Of a stretch of 40,563 nucleotides of DNA, positions 24,887-33,884 are shown piece by piece. Each line of letters begins with the position of its first letter. Position 1 is the first letter of the stretch. The stretch is from positions 1-40,563 of the forward strand of contig NZ_BMOM01000025.1 of NCBI RefSeq assembly GCF_014647075.1. Reading direction: 5' to 3'. Made by a program: the position numbers and the translations under genes. The notes beneath the pieces were generated by a model. That model saw only the letters and a program-made list of their open reading frames with translations. It did not search any database and was not told where the DNA came from. This stretch comes from Deinococcus aerophilus (lineage in GTDB: Bacteria; Deinococcota; Deinococci; Deinococcales; Deinococcaceae).

Positions 24887-26964
24887 AGCGTCGCGAAAAG
24901 TTCGTCAAGGGCGGGGTTGTGGCGTTCGTCGTGGGAGGGCATGGGCGTCACTTCCTGGGGGAGCACGTCATCAAGGCTGGGAGATGACACGGCGGCAAGC
25001 GGGGTGCTGGTTCCGTCGAGGATCAGCAACTGATCGGGGTGCAGGGGCCACAGCATCTGCACGAGCAGGGTTTCGTCCGGGAACCAGGTGTCGTGGGCGG
25101 TGTAATGGCTGGCCAGGGGCACCGGGTTGACCGCGCCGAGCAGGGTGAAGGTAAGCTGCTGGCTCGGCGTGGAGCGGCTGACGACCCGGGGAGCGGCAGC
25201 AAGCAGGGCAGTGGCCCAGAGGTTCTCGTCCAGGTCATGCAGCTGGGGGGACCTGTGCTCTTCGCGCAGCCTTAGTCCCGCGTCCCGCACCCGGGACCGG
25301 GCCTCGTCCACGTCGTCATCCCAGAAGAGTTCCCCCAGGCCCTGACGCAGCAGCGCCCGCGCTTCCTCACGGAGCGCCTCGGGGGGGATGTGCTGTTCGC
25401 GCGTGGCGGTGATCACCAGCGGCTGGTCGTTCTCAGTCCGCGCCGTCTCGGCCGTGAGCGCCTGCAGGTGGGCGAGCGCCTGATCCGCGCGCTCGGACTC
25501 GTGGCGGACCGCCTCGTGGTACGCCAGCGCCAGCCGGTACACCATGAGCTGGTTGTCCCAGCGCAGCCGACGGGCGGTCAGCTGCGCATGCTCCCGTTGC
25601 AGGTCCGCGTAGAGGGCCGTCACCCGCCGCTCCAGCGTGCGGCGCTGGAGCACCTGGGGAGGTTCGGGGGGTGGGGGCACCCGGCGCAGCAGACGCAGGA
25701 GCCCACCCACGCACCCGGGCGGCGGAGCAGGTGGAGGCTCCGGCAGGGCGGCCAGTTCCTCCCGAAGTTCGGACAGCTGGTCGCTCCAACGCTGGACACG
25801 GCTGCGGCGCTCGGCCACCTCGCGCTCCATGTCCAAAAACGCCTGCGCATTGTGCTCACCCAGCGCGTCGTCAACCGGAGCGAGCGCGTCGTTGAGCCGA
25901 TCGAGCTCGTGCTCGTCGACGCTGCGCCCCACATTGAGGCGGGCGTTGATGCGCCGCAAGCGGGCCCGTTTGCCGCCCACGCCCGCCACGTCATCAAAAG
26001 GAGCGACGGCCGCGTCCAGCGCTTCCCCGGAGCGTTTCACAGCGGCCCTCAGCCGCACATGCGCTTCTTGCAGGTGGGGCAGTCCGCGCAGCAGCGCCTC
26101 GCGGCCATATTCCCAGGGCAGCAGGCTGTCGAGCTGCGAGAGCTGACGCTCCAGCTGCTCGCGCGCCGGGCGCAGCGCCTGCATGGCGGCCTGTGCCCAG
26201 GGATCGGCGTGGTGGCCCTGTCCAGGCGGCACGCTGTCCACCACGGCTTGGAGCGCCTCGGGTGCTGGAGGCAAGGGCGGTAGGGGCCCCAGTTGTTCTT
26301 CGCGGAGCAGCTGCCACAGCTGACCTGCGATCTCGCTGATCGGCGCGCCGCGCAGCTGCATGCGCGCCAGACCCAGGCCCGCCCAGTCCCGGCCGCTGGG
26401 CACGGCCGGATTCAGTACGTCGCCGCTGTGAACACACAGCTCGACGAAGTGGGCCAGCAGCGGCAGCAGATCCTGGGCAGCGCGCAGGTACAGGTCGGCG
26501 CGGTTGCGCAGGGACAGCGGCCAGACGCGGGTGACAGGCGTCGCGTCCGGGTCTTCGCGCAGCTCGAGCAACTGCGCCCGCGCCTGTTCCCAGCCGTGCG
26601 GATCGGGGCGGGCGACATCGGGTAAAAACAGCAGCAAGTGGAGCCGGACTTCCAGTCCCGCCCACTCCGCGTGCTGCAGGAGCCCGCGCAGCTTCTGTAC
26701 GGCGGCGCCCACGCCCGGATCGTGGGCGTCGGCCAGCCACACCAGGGTGACGGCGCTGTCGGTCCGGTGCCCCTGGCGGCGCAGCTGCAGCTGCCGGTCT
26801 TGCGCGAGCAGCCGGATGAGGGCGGCAGTCAGGTCTTCCGGGTGGGCGCTGACTTCCAAAGCCGCGAGCAGTGGGCCCGGGCGCGTCTTCCAGTGCGCTT
26901 GCAGGTCGGGCAGCAGCTGCTGGGCCGTGCCAGGAAAGGCGGTGAGCAGGGTGGGGTGGAGCAT
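24883..26964 (-). CDS. helical/coiled-coil protein of the core operon, 693 residues
   Basis: I recognise no named family. The ATG directly abuts the stop codon of the tubulin-like gene, and its own stop overlaps the BrxL-like start, so the three are translated together. The N-terminal 150 residues have alternating strands and helices (SAVTLVWLADA, VRLHLLLFLPD) suggesting a Rossmann-like domain. Residues 270-560 are rich in Glu, Arg, Leu and Gln with heptad character (REQLERQLSQLDSLL, AERRSRVQRWSDQLSELREEL), broken by a proline-rich linker PPPAPPPG near 411. The C-terminal part has TFTLLGAVNPVPLASHY and MLWPLHPDQLLILDG. No membrane segment is evident. It is probably a scaffold or adaptor linking the GTPase with the AAA+ protein, which is inference from gene order. 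Confidence 0.8.
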   Translation of the reverse strand: MLHPTLLTAFPGTAQQLLPDLQAHWKTRPGPLLAALEVSAHPEDLTAALIRLLAQDRQLQLRRQGHRTDSAVTLVWLADAHDPGVGAAVQKLRGLLQHAEWAGLEVRLHLLLFLPDVARPDPHGWEQARAQLLELREDPDATPVTRVWPLSLRNRADLYLRAAQDLLPLLAHFVELCVHSGDVLNPAVPSGRDWAGLGLARMQLRGAPISEIAGQLWQLLREEQLGPLPPLPPAPEALQAVVDSVPPGQGHHADPWAQAAMQALRPAREQLERQLSQLDSLLPWEYGREALLRGLPHLQEAHVRLRAAVKRSGEALDAAVAPFDDVAGVGGKRARLRRINARLNVGRSVDEHELDRLNDALAPVDDALGEHNAQAFLDMEREVAERRSRVQRWSDQLSELREELAALPEPPPAPPPGCVGGLLRLLRRVPPPPEPPQVLQRRTLERRVTALYADLQREHAQLTARRLRWDNQLMVYRLALAYHEAVRHESERADQALAHLQALTAETARTENDQPLVITATREQHIPPEALREEARALLRQGLGELFWDDDVDEARSRVRDAGLRLREEHRSPQLHDLDENLWATALLAAAPRVVSRSTPSQQLTFTLLGAVNPVPLASHYTAHDTWFPDETLLVQMLWPLHPDQLLILDGTSTPLAAVSSPSLDDVLPQEVTPMPSHDERHNPALDELFATL

Positions 26965-29706
26965 TTATGGAAAGACAGGTTCGAAGTCGTCGGCGATCTC
27001 AAAGGCCTGTCCATCCCGCACCTGCCGCTCCAAGGTACGCGCGGCCTGAGTCTGCTGCGCAAAGAAGCGGCGGGCGTCTTCGTCCCGTTGCGCGTCTCCC
27101 TGCAGCTGTTCGCTCTTTTCCGAGAAGTGTTCCAGGTTGAGCAGCAGCTGGTCCTCGGCCAGGTTGTTCCATCGGCCTTCTGCCTGCCGTTCCAGTTCCT
27201 TGTACAGGAAGAAGTCGCGCCCCAGATGGGCGAAGGCGGCGGGAGCGGCACGCTGCAGATCGTACCAGCGGGGGACCCCTTCCCGGTCCGAGAGGTACTG
27301 GTATATGCCGCTGTCTGTGGCACGCAGGCAACCGGTGATCCGGGCTTTGACCCACAGTTCCATCGCGGCTTCGGCGTCGGGAAGGGGGGCAAGGTCAGGC
27401 AGATGTTCCCAGTCGCGGTGGATGTGGTAGCTGCCGTTGGCGCTGAGCGTCTCGTACTTCTCGCGGTACGTCTGCGCACCGGCCAGCGCGAAGGCGGGAA
27501 TGGCCGCTTCAATCTTGTAGAGGATGATGCGCCCCGGGTCGCGGGTAGAGACGTGCTGAAATTTGTGCAGGTGCCCGGCAAAAACATCCTGAACGGTGGA
27601 ACTGAACACCGGATGTGTGGCGTCGCGCTTGTCTTCGATTCCGAGAATGTTCAGCTGCTCCAGATGACCGACCGCCGGATTGGAAACCCAGGCATCCTGG
27701 TAGTCCCAGCAGGGGGCGCTGATCTCATCAAGTTCCCGGAAGGCCCGCTCGACCTCGCGGCGCTGCGTCTCGCCGTGGCTCTGCTGCGCCGCGGCGCTGA
27801 GCCAGTCGCGCAGGTTGCTGGCCTGCACCACGGCAAAAGCGCGGCTCAGCGCTGTGGTGTAGTCCTCGCCCAGCAGGGCGCTCAGGCCCAGGGTCCGCAG
27901 GCGTTCGCCTGCCTGAAATTCACGCGTCACCGGTACCTGAGGACCGGGCACGTACGCGGGGGGAACGGCCAGCGTGAAGGGCTGGGCACCCTGCTTGCGC
28001 CGCACGCTGCTGGCCTGCACGTTGGTCCTGTGCTGCTCGAACCAGCTGCTGAGCTTGCCCCGCAGATTCAGGAGGCGGGTATGCGTGGCGCTCAGGCGCG
28101 CCGCCATGCGTTCGAGAGTCTCTGCCTGTGCCTGCGCCACACCACAGGCGACTGCGTCGCTTTTCAGGACCTCGAGTTTGCGGCGGGTCAGGACGAGATC
28201 CAGTTCGGGTTCCCTGCGGAACAGGCCCCTGCTGCGCTTCAAGGTGCTGTTCTCCTGTATGCTTCGCTGGGTCTTGTCCTTGTTGCTGCCGAACTTTTCC
28301 TGGGCTTCTTGGGTCGACTCCCGCGCGTGCGCGACCTTCGCTTCCACCTGTTCACGCAGCTGCTGCAGGCCGTCGGTGAGGTCGTACAGGGTATGGCCTT
28401 CCTGGAAGCCGCGTGCCAGCGCCGAGTCCAGATCGCTCTGCAAGTCGTCTACCCGGCGCATCCACTCCCGGCACTGCTCGTCCCGAACCTGGTTGACGAG
28501 CGTATCGAGATCTTCTGTCAGGCTGGCCCAGCGGCCGGCTTCCTGTTCCACCGAAGAGGCCCCTTCCAGGCGGATAGGAACCTCCTCAGGTGTCACGCCG
28601 GCAAGCAGGGTGTGGCCGGTCAGGTCAAAAGGCCAGGGCCGGGCCCGGTCGTCCAGCCAGGTGGACGCCTGCTGAGCCGTGAGGACCGCGCGCTGAAGAT
28701 CGAGGTCTCCGGTTTCGAACCGCATCTCGGCGGCTCCGAAGCTGGCATAGTGGGCGGTCTTACCGTAGAACTTGCCCTGCCCCTCGGTGAGCTGCACAAC
28801 AATATTGTCAAAGATGTCCGCCTGCTCCTTGCCGAGGGGGCCGCCGGCAAGAAACATTCCCATGCCAATCAGCTCGCTGAGGTTTTCCTTGTTGTTGAAG
28901 GTCTTGCCCGCACGGTTCTGACGGTTGATCAGAAAGGCCATGTCGAAGGGTTTCTTGGTGACGTTGATGCGTCGTCCGCCAAACGGGTACGACCACGTGT
29001 CGTCGCGGGTCATCAGATGGTCCAGTTCTTTGAGGGCGCCGTAGGCATTGGCCTCGACATTCTGTGTGCCGGGGTTGGGCGTGAAGATGTCCGGCAACAC
29101 GAGATACCCGAACAGCTGGTCCTCGTCCTTGAGCAGGTCGCGCAGCAGCAGCGCGACGTCGATGAAGGTGCCGGAGCCTGTGCCCCCCGCGATGGAGCCG
29201 GTCACGCACACGGTGAGGTGGGGACTCATGGACTCGTAGACCGCGCGCGCCCCCTCCGGCGTACGGACCTTGCTGTAGTCGCGGGCGTCGGCGAGTTTAT
29301 TGCGCAGGGTGTCGTAGACCAGTTTCGCGTTGGCAAACAGCGCCAGGCGGCCCAGGGCGCGCACCTGCCCGGCCCCGGACAGGATGTTCGACTTCAAACT
29401 GGCCTTGGGCGGCCACCACTCGCGCACCTCGTCGTTCACCTTGGGCAGTGCGCTGGCCCCGCGGGCGACGATGTGGAGCAGTTCGTTCGCGTTCAGCTTG
29501 ATGTCCTCGACGGTGCCGTTCGGCGTCACCGCAGGAACGGTGGTCGCGTTGTCGTTGGTGGTGTCGATGACCAGGAACGAAACGAGGGGGGGAACCTCCC
29601 CGAAGGTTTCGATGTACTTCCGTTTGGCGTGAAGCAGGGCTTCCTTGCCGGTGCCGCCCAGACCGATCAGCACGGTGCGTTTGAGATGATGGGTGGGAAT
29701 GGACAT
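26965..29706 (-). CDS. tubulin-like GTPase (Tubulin_2-type), 913 residues
   Basis: The N-terminus RTVLIGLGGTGKEALLHAKR (from residue 10) is the first nucleotide-binding strand and loop of tubulin/FtsZ-like proteins. The signature loop GSIAGGTGSGTFID near residues 168-181 is the tubulin phosphate-binding motif. Between them is FLVIDTTND, and after them LLRDLL and YLVLPDIFTPNPGTQNVEANAY, also typical. This matches prokaryotic tubulin-like proteins (PF13809-type), which carry long C-terminal regions. Here residues 400-900 are mostly helical with coiled-coil stretches (AKVAHARESTQEAQEKFG). Cytoplasmic, likely polymerising or acting as a GTP switch. The ATG at 29704-29706 starts 3 nt after the vWA stop, with a GAGG just upstream. 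Confidence 0.85.
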   Translation of the reverse strand: MSIPTHHLKRTVLIGLGGTGKEALLHAKRKYIETFGEVPPLVSFLVIDTTNDNATTVPAVTPNGTVEDIKLNANELLHIVARGASALPKVNDEVREWWPPKASLKSNILSGAGQVRALGRLALFANAKLVYDTLRNKLADARDYSKVRTPEGARAVYESMSPHLTVCVTGSIAGGTGSGTFIDVALLLRDLLKDEDQLFGYLVLPDIFTPNPGTQNVEANAYGALKELDHLMTRDDTWSYPFGGRRINVTKKPFDMAFLINRQNRAGKTFNNKENLSELIGMGMFLAGGPLGKEQADIFDNIVVQLTEGQGKFYGKTAHYASFGAAEMRFETGDLDLQRAVLTAQQASTWLDDRARPWPFDLTGHTLLAGVTPEEVPIRLEGASSVEQEAGRWASLTEDLDTLVNQVRDEQCREWMRRVDDLQSDLDSALARGFQEGHTLYDLTDGLQQLREQVEAKVAHARESTQEAQEKFGSNKDKTQRSIQENSTLKRSRGLFRREPELDLVLTRRKLEVLKSDAVACGVAQAQAETLERMAARLSATHTRLLNLRGKLSSWFEQHRTNVQASSVRRKQGAQPFTLAVPPAYVPGPQVPVTREFQAGERLRTLGLSALLGEDYTTALSRAFAVVQASNLRDWLSAAAQQSHGETQRREVERAFRELDEISAPCWDYQDAWVSNPAVGHLEQLNILGIEDKRDATHPVFSSTVQDVFAGHLHKFQHVSTRDPGRIILYKIEAAIPAFALAGAQTYREKYETLSANGSYHIHRDWEHLPDLAPLPDAEAAMELWVKARITGCLRATDSGIYQYLSDREGVPRWYDLQRAAPAAFAHLGRDFFLYKELERQAEGRWNNLAEDQLLLNLEHFSEKSEQLQGDAQRDEDARRFFAQQTQAARTLERQVRDGQAFEIADDFEPVFP

Positions 29707-29709
29707 GCG

Positions 29710-31362
29710 TTACCTCGCCTGTTTCAGGGTGATGCGCGCGACCAGTTGTCCGTCGCGGAGGATGGTGTGTTCTTCGTTGCGTTCCAGGACGTCGTTCGTT
29801 TCGAGGAGGTCGCGGCCGGCCCTCACCTCGACGCCCTCGGGGATCTTGTGCAGGCGCCCCTGCGTGTTGCGGCGCCGCAGGCTGAGGTGCCGCAGGTCTG
29901 GACTTCCCGTGAGTTGTTCCAGGTGGACGATCTCGCTGCGGAGCTTGAAGGTCTGGCCGTCGATCTGAGCCAGCGCCCAGGGACGGCGTGAGGTCCACCA
30001 CCACAGCAGGGCGGCCGCGCCGAGCAGCGCAGCGAGCATCAGCAGTGGCCAGAACCGCTCCAGGAACGTTTTGGGCTGAATGACGGTCAGGGGAGCCAGA
30101 GGTCCGGTCTCGCCATCCGGGGCGCGCAGCCGCAGCTGGACCTGCTGCGCGCGATCAGACGGAAGGGCCTGGTTCCGGAGAATCACCTGCAGGCGGTCCC
30201 CGGGACGCAGTTGCGTCTGCGGCTGTCCGTTGAGGGTCACGCCGAGGCCCTCCGGCGCCTGGGCCTCTACGGCAACTGGTCCGGTGGCCCAGGGATTGCC
30301 GGTCAGCGTGTACGTGACGCTCTGTTCCTCACCGCGTTTCAGTTCAAGCGTGCCGGCTGCTTTTTGGGCCTCCAGCTGATAGTGGGCGGCCGGATGATAG
30401 GCGAGCTTGAGCTCCAGCGCCCCCGGCTGGACCGCGGCGCCGTCCGGTCCGGAAAGGCAGAGCCGGGCGCGGTAGGTGCCCGGCGGAAGGGTTTCGGTAT
30501 TTTTCAGGCTGAAGCGGACACTGCTCAACCCGCTGCTGCGGGCGGCATTCAGCCGGGCCGTGAGGTAGGCACCGTGCCGCTCGAGGTCGGGGCTGACCAC
30601 CTGCGCCTGCAGGTTTACAGAAGTGCCCTGGGTGATGACGTTGAGGTCACGCTGAGCCACGGGAGTCAGCCGCAGATTGCCGAGATTGAGCTGGCCCGGC
30701 TGGATGGTGATCACGCTGAGGCGGGGCAACTGCCCGGGGGCTGCACTCAGGGTCTGGGTGCGCGGAACGTTCTTTAGGGCCTGCTGAACGTCCGCTGGAG
30801 TCTGAAGGCCCAGGGTGATGTAGTACAGCCAATCATGGGGACCGCGTTGAACTTGATAGCGCTGTAAAAAGCTCTGAAGACGGGTGGCGGATGCCTGGTC
30901 ATTGTCCTTGCCGTCGGTGAGCAGATACAGCATGGTGGCGCTTTGCTGCGCTTCAGGAAGCGCCGTCAGGGTCTCGTCCAGCGCCCGGTAGACGTGTGTG
31001 CTTTGGCCATTGGCCTGCAGGCGGTCCACATAAGCCTGAAAGGCCTGCCGCTCATCGGGCAGGTCGAAGGTTGGACCAGAGTTCAGCCGGGCATCAAAGG
31101 TGTTGAACTGCACGGTAGAGCCGTCCGGTGCGCTGGCCAGGAAGCGCTTGAGCTCACTTTTAACCCGACCGAAGATATTGGGAGTACCGCCGACGCCCCG
31201 CATGCTGCCACTGGTGTCAACGAGAAAGACGTAGCGGTGGTGTTCAGGCAATTGGCCCGGAGCGGATGCAGCCGGTGCCGGACAGCTGGACGCTGCGGCT
31301 GCCGTGGGGCTGATGAGTGCGAGTGCGACAAGCGCGACAGGACGTAACGTCACGTTCTTCAT
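29710..31362 (-). CDS. exported von Willebrand A protein with one membrane anchor
   Basis: This 550-residue protein has a Sec signal peptide (residues 1-24, ending PTAAAA). A vWA domain follows with an intact metal site: DTSGSM at about 48-53, the conserved Thr/Ser in QSTHVY near 118 and LLTDGKD near 151. The middle (250-430) is all-beta, with Ig-like segments such as GTYRARLCLSG and GEEQSVTYTLTGNP. A single membrane helix, PLLMLAALLGAAALLWWW, spans about 438-455. The cytoplasmic tail of about 95 residues is beta-rich and resembles an FHA- or similar small domain (FKLRSEIVHLEQL, NDVLERNEEHTILRDG). The orientation puts vWA outside and the tail near the tubulin-like partner. It leads the four-gene operon and probably acts as its membrane sensor or anchor. 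Confidence 0.85.
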   Translation of the reverse strand: MKNVTLRPVALVALALISPTAAAASSCPAPAASAPGQLPEHHRYVFLVDTSGSMRGVGGTPNIFGRVKSELKRFLASAPDGSTVQFNTFDARLNSGPTFDLPDERQAFQAYVDRLQANGQSTHVYRALDETLTALPEAQQSATMLYLLTDGKDNDQASATRLQSFLQRYQVQRGPHDWLYYITLGLQTPADVQQALKNVPRTQTLSAAPGQLPRLSVITIQPGQLNLGNLRLTPVAQRDLNVITQGTSVNLQAQVVSPDLERHGAYLTARLNAARSSGLSSVRFSLKNTETLPPGTYRARLCLSGPDGAAVQPGALELKLAYHPAAHYQLEAQKAAGTLELKRGEEQSVTYTLTGNPWATGPVAVEAQAPEGLGVTLNGQPQTQLRPGDRLQVILRNQALPSDRAQQVQLRLRAPDGETGPLAPLTVIQPKTFLERFWPLLMLAALLGAAALLWWWTSRRPWALAQIDGQTFKLRSEIVHLEQLTGSPDLRHLSLRRRNTQGRLHKIPEGVEVRAGRDLLETNDVLERNEEHTILRDGQLVARITLKQAR

Positions 31363-31559
31363 TGTATTCCTGTCTTCCTCTCACCAAAGGCGAAAGTGAG
31401 CATGTGGCACGTCAGGGCGATTTTCGGGGCTGGCCTGGGCGTAACCGAACACGCCAGCAGCGGACATCTGGCGTTGTGCCGGCTACGGTTCCATGCGCAG
31501 TCCAGAAGACTTTGGGGTATGGGCAACCGTCCTTCTTTTGGTTGCAACAGTGCCGGCAT
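31359..31559 (-). CDS. possible 66-residue leader ORF coupled to the vWA gene
   Basis: An ATG at 31557-31559 has a perfect AGGAGG 5 nt upstream. The frame runs 66 codons and its TGA overlaps the ATG of the vWA gene (ATGA), the same coupling used elsewhere in this operon. The peptide begins MPALLQPKEGRLPIPQSLL and contains four cysteines (about residues 21, 32, 37 and 50). No family was recognised. Either it is a small operon member or a translated leader controlling the vWA gene. The vWA gene also has its own AGAGGAAG site. Confidence 0.4.
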   Translation of the reverse strand: MPALLQPKEGRLPIPQSLLDCAWNRSRHNARCPLLACSVTPRPAPKIALTCHMLTFAFGERKTGIQ

Positions 31560-32058
31560 GGTGCCCTCCTGCAAAAAGTCTGCCTGCAAGGCGTGACATT
31601 GATTGACGTGGCGCTGCGTCCAGGCCACTGAAAGGGTCGAATGCGCTGCGTGAACCCTCTCCAGAGGAACCAAGCTTTCCGCTTTCACCAAGCCGGGTGA
31701 GGGTTTTCTCCATTCAGGTTGCCGAAGTCGCCCCGCGCTCGCCGGTGGTTGCGTGTCTCAGCGGTGGATACGCCCGCACCTCTCCGGCCGTGACCCCGCA
31801 GACCGCCTCCGCTTTGACACCGTGGCCGGACAGGGGACCACGTTGGACCGGTCTCTGGACACAGGGGGGGACCAGGGGACATGCTGCGAATATATACATC
31901 CCTGTAGACTCCCCAGCCCGCCCGCCTTTCCCTCATGCCCCCGCTCCGGCCCAGGCTGGGGACATGACCGGGTGCCCGGGGAGTCCGTGACGACGGACCT
32001 GATGGAGGCGGGGCGGCGTGTATATATTCACGCCGCCGGCACTCAGGCGCCTTGACGC
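31560..32058. other. intergenic region with AT-rich inverted elements
   Basis: No gene is convincing. Exact inverted copies of GAATATATACA lie at 31888-31898 and, reversed, at 32019-32029. The second is the loop of a perfect hairpin (32012-32037). They could be facing promoters or operators. Confidence 0.4.
32012..32037. repeat. hairpin with 9-bp GC stem and AT loop
   Basis: GGCGGCGTG (32012-32020) pairs with CACGCCGCC (32029-32037) around the loop TATATATT. The contrast of pure GC stem and pure AT loop is striking. Confidence 0.55.
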
Positions 32059-32744
32059 CTACACTCTTGAACGCCAAGCTATAACCCTCCACCCCAACAG
32101 AGCCTGTCCCTGACCTGGCGGGACCGCCGGGCCCGATTCAACGCTCACAGGAGTGGAATGAGCCTCAACGACACGATGATCACGGGAGTGCACGGCGCGG
32201 CCTCCATGATGGACCGGAAATGACGCCCCCCAGAACCGTATTCGGGCGTGCAGGTCGAGGAAGCCCTGTGCCCGGGGTCGTGACCTGAACCCTCGCTGCT
32301 GACGTTCCTGCCGTCGTGTGGGGCGGTGGGATTGCAGGGTCAGGTTGTCACAGCGAGCCGTGGACACGACCTGGACGTGCTCCACGAGGTGGAGCACGGG
32401 AAGTGCACGCAGGGCCGCACCGTAGCTCCATAGTTTGTCGGTGTAAATGACCTCAGGCACGTCGTGTTGTCCCAACAGCCGGTGGAAGAACGACCTGGCA
32501 GCCTCGGTCTCCCGGTGTTGCTGTGAAAAAACATCCAGCACAGCTCCGTGTTCATCGACGGCCCGCCAGAGCCAGTGTGTGACCCCGCCGATGTCCAGGT
32601 GCCGTAACGTCGAGGTACCACCGGGAAGAGGTCACTGAACTTGATGCACCACGTCCGAATAGACTCACGCGTCACGGCAAGGCCCCATTCCAGCAGGAGT
32701 TCTTCGACACCCCGGTAACTCAGGGTGAAGCGGTGATAGAGCAT
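32059..32744 (-). pseudogene. IS6-family transposase, frameshifted
   Basis: The start reads YHRFTLSYRGVEELLLEWGL and IRTWCIKFSDLFP, the usual IS6/IS240 N-terminus. After PRRYG the frame changes, and the protein continues as HLDIGGVTHWLWRAVDEHGAVLDVF, EVIYTDKLWSYGAAL (second catalytic Asp) and RPTRRQERQQRGFRS. Compared with intact members, the short segment carrying the first catalytic Asp appears deleted at the junction near 32610-32630, and the C-terminus loses homology after RAQGFLDLHARI. It is non-functional. Inverted repeats of the element were not identified. Confidence 0.8.
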
Positions 32745-32915
32745 GGGCGGCGGAGCCAGTAACCGGGAGGGCGAACCGATACCCAGGGAGCTTCTGACCG
32801 ATCAGCACTGCATCACCCTATCCCGACAACTTGCCACAACCGGTCCACGTCCTGACTCCTTAACGGGTGTTTTCGGGCGAGTGTGGTGACTACCCGCAAA
32901 CCGTCGGCTGCCCTG

Positions 32916-33788
32916 TCAGGCGGTGGTGTCCAGAATCAGCCGCAGCGTCTGTGCGGGCATGTCCCAGTGTGGGAAGTGGCCGCTGTGATCGAACCACTGC
33001 AGCCGGGCGTCAGGAAAGAGCTCCTGAGCCCTCGATGCCTGAACCGGCAGACACACCCGGTCCCAGCGACCCCAGCCGATCACCAGCGGGTGCTCCAACC
33101 GGCCCCGGGGGATTCCCCGCTGCTCCTCGCCGAATGCCAGGTTGCGCAGCAGTTCGTCGGTAGACGGTGAGGCGGCGAAGCTCCGCATCTCGGTCAGGGT
33201 GAGTTCCGGCGCCAGGGCCCAGGGATGCGAGGAGAACTGGGCGAACAGGGCGCTGCGGCCGACGGGAGAAGCCGTCAGGGCGGGCATGGCCGGCTGAAGC
33301 GCACGGATCAGCCGGATGGACGCGGCTACCGTGCTGTAGAAGAAGCCCCGCTCCCAGCCCTGCCAGAACCCGCCTGGATCAAGCGAAACCACCGCTTCCA
33401 GGACGCCCCCGCGCCGCGCGAGCTCCAGCACCAGTCGGGCGCCCATCGAGGTGCCCACGGCGTCGATGCCCAGGAGGTTCTCGCGCGTCAGAAAATCGGT
33501 CAGCGCGTCGGCGAGCGTGGCGATGGTCACCTCACCGGGCAGTGGGGGAGTGTGGCCGAAGCCGGGCAGATCGACGGCGATGACCTCACGCTGCGCCTCC
33601 AGTCCGGCCAGGATCGGCGCCCAGGTCTGCCAGGAACTGCCCAGCCCGTGGATCAACAGCAGCGGCTTGCCCTGGCCGCGCCGGATGTGGTGGAGCGAGG
33701 AACCGGAGCGGTGATGAGTGGTGGGCAGGGTGGCGGGAGTGGGTGACGTCACCCCCTGACTGTCGGGGCGTGCCGTGTGGCCAGGCAC
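32916..33788 (-). CDS. alpha/beta hydrolase
   Basis: This is a complete hydrolase of 290 residues from GTG 33786-33788; a later start within the first 30 residues is possible since that part is not conserved. It has the oxyanion motif LLLIHGLGSSWQTW (about 44-57), the strand VIAVDLPGFGHT, the nucleophile elbow GTSMGA with Ser near 113, the acid in WGRWDRV and the His in HSGHFPHWD near the end. It resembles meta-cleavage-product hydrolases and other small esterases. The substrate is unknown. It stands alone, with an IS6 remnant downstream and recombinase debris upstream. Confidence 0.88.
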   Translation of the reverse strand: MPGHTARPDSQGVTSPTPATLPTTHHRSGSSLHHIRRGQGKPLLLIHGLGSSWQTWAPILAGLEAQREVIAVDLPGFGHTPPLPGEVTIATLADALTDFLTRENLLGIDAVGTSMGARLVLELARRGGVLEAVVSLDPGGFWQGWERGFFYSTVAASIRLIRALQPAMPALTASPVGRSALFAQFSSHPWALAPELTLTEMRSFAASPSTDELLRNLAFGEEQRGIPRGRLEHPLVIGWGRWDRVCLPVQASRAQELFPDARLQWFDHSGHFPHWDMPAQTLRLILDTTA

Positions 33789-33884
33789 CCGATCACGCCA
33801 AGACCTCTTGAGCCTTCCCCGGCGGGGCGCCTCGGGCGGCGGGTGAGGGACGGCGCTGCATCGGAGCCCACCAGAATCCGGGGG

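Noticed and set aside
26638..29991. Plus-strand open frame of 1117 codons across the tubulin-like gene
   Set aside because: It is the mirror of the tubulin-like and neighbouring genes in high-GC DNA; it has no family motifs, whereas the minus strand has the clear GGTGSGT signature.
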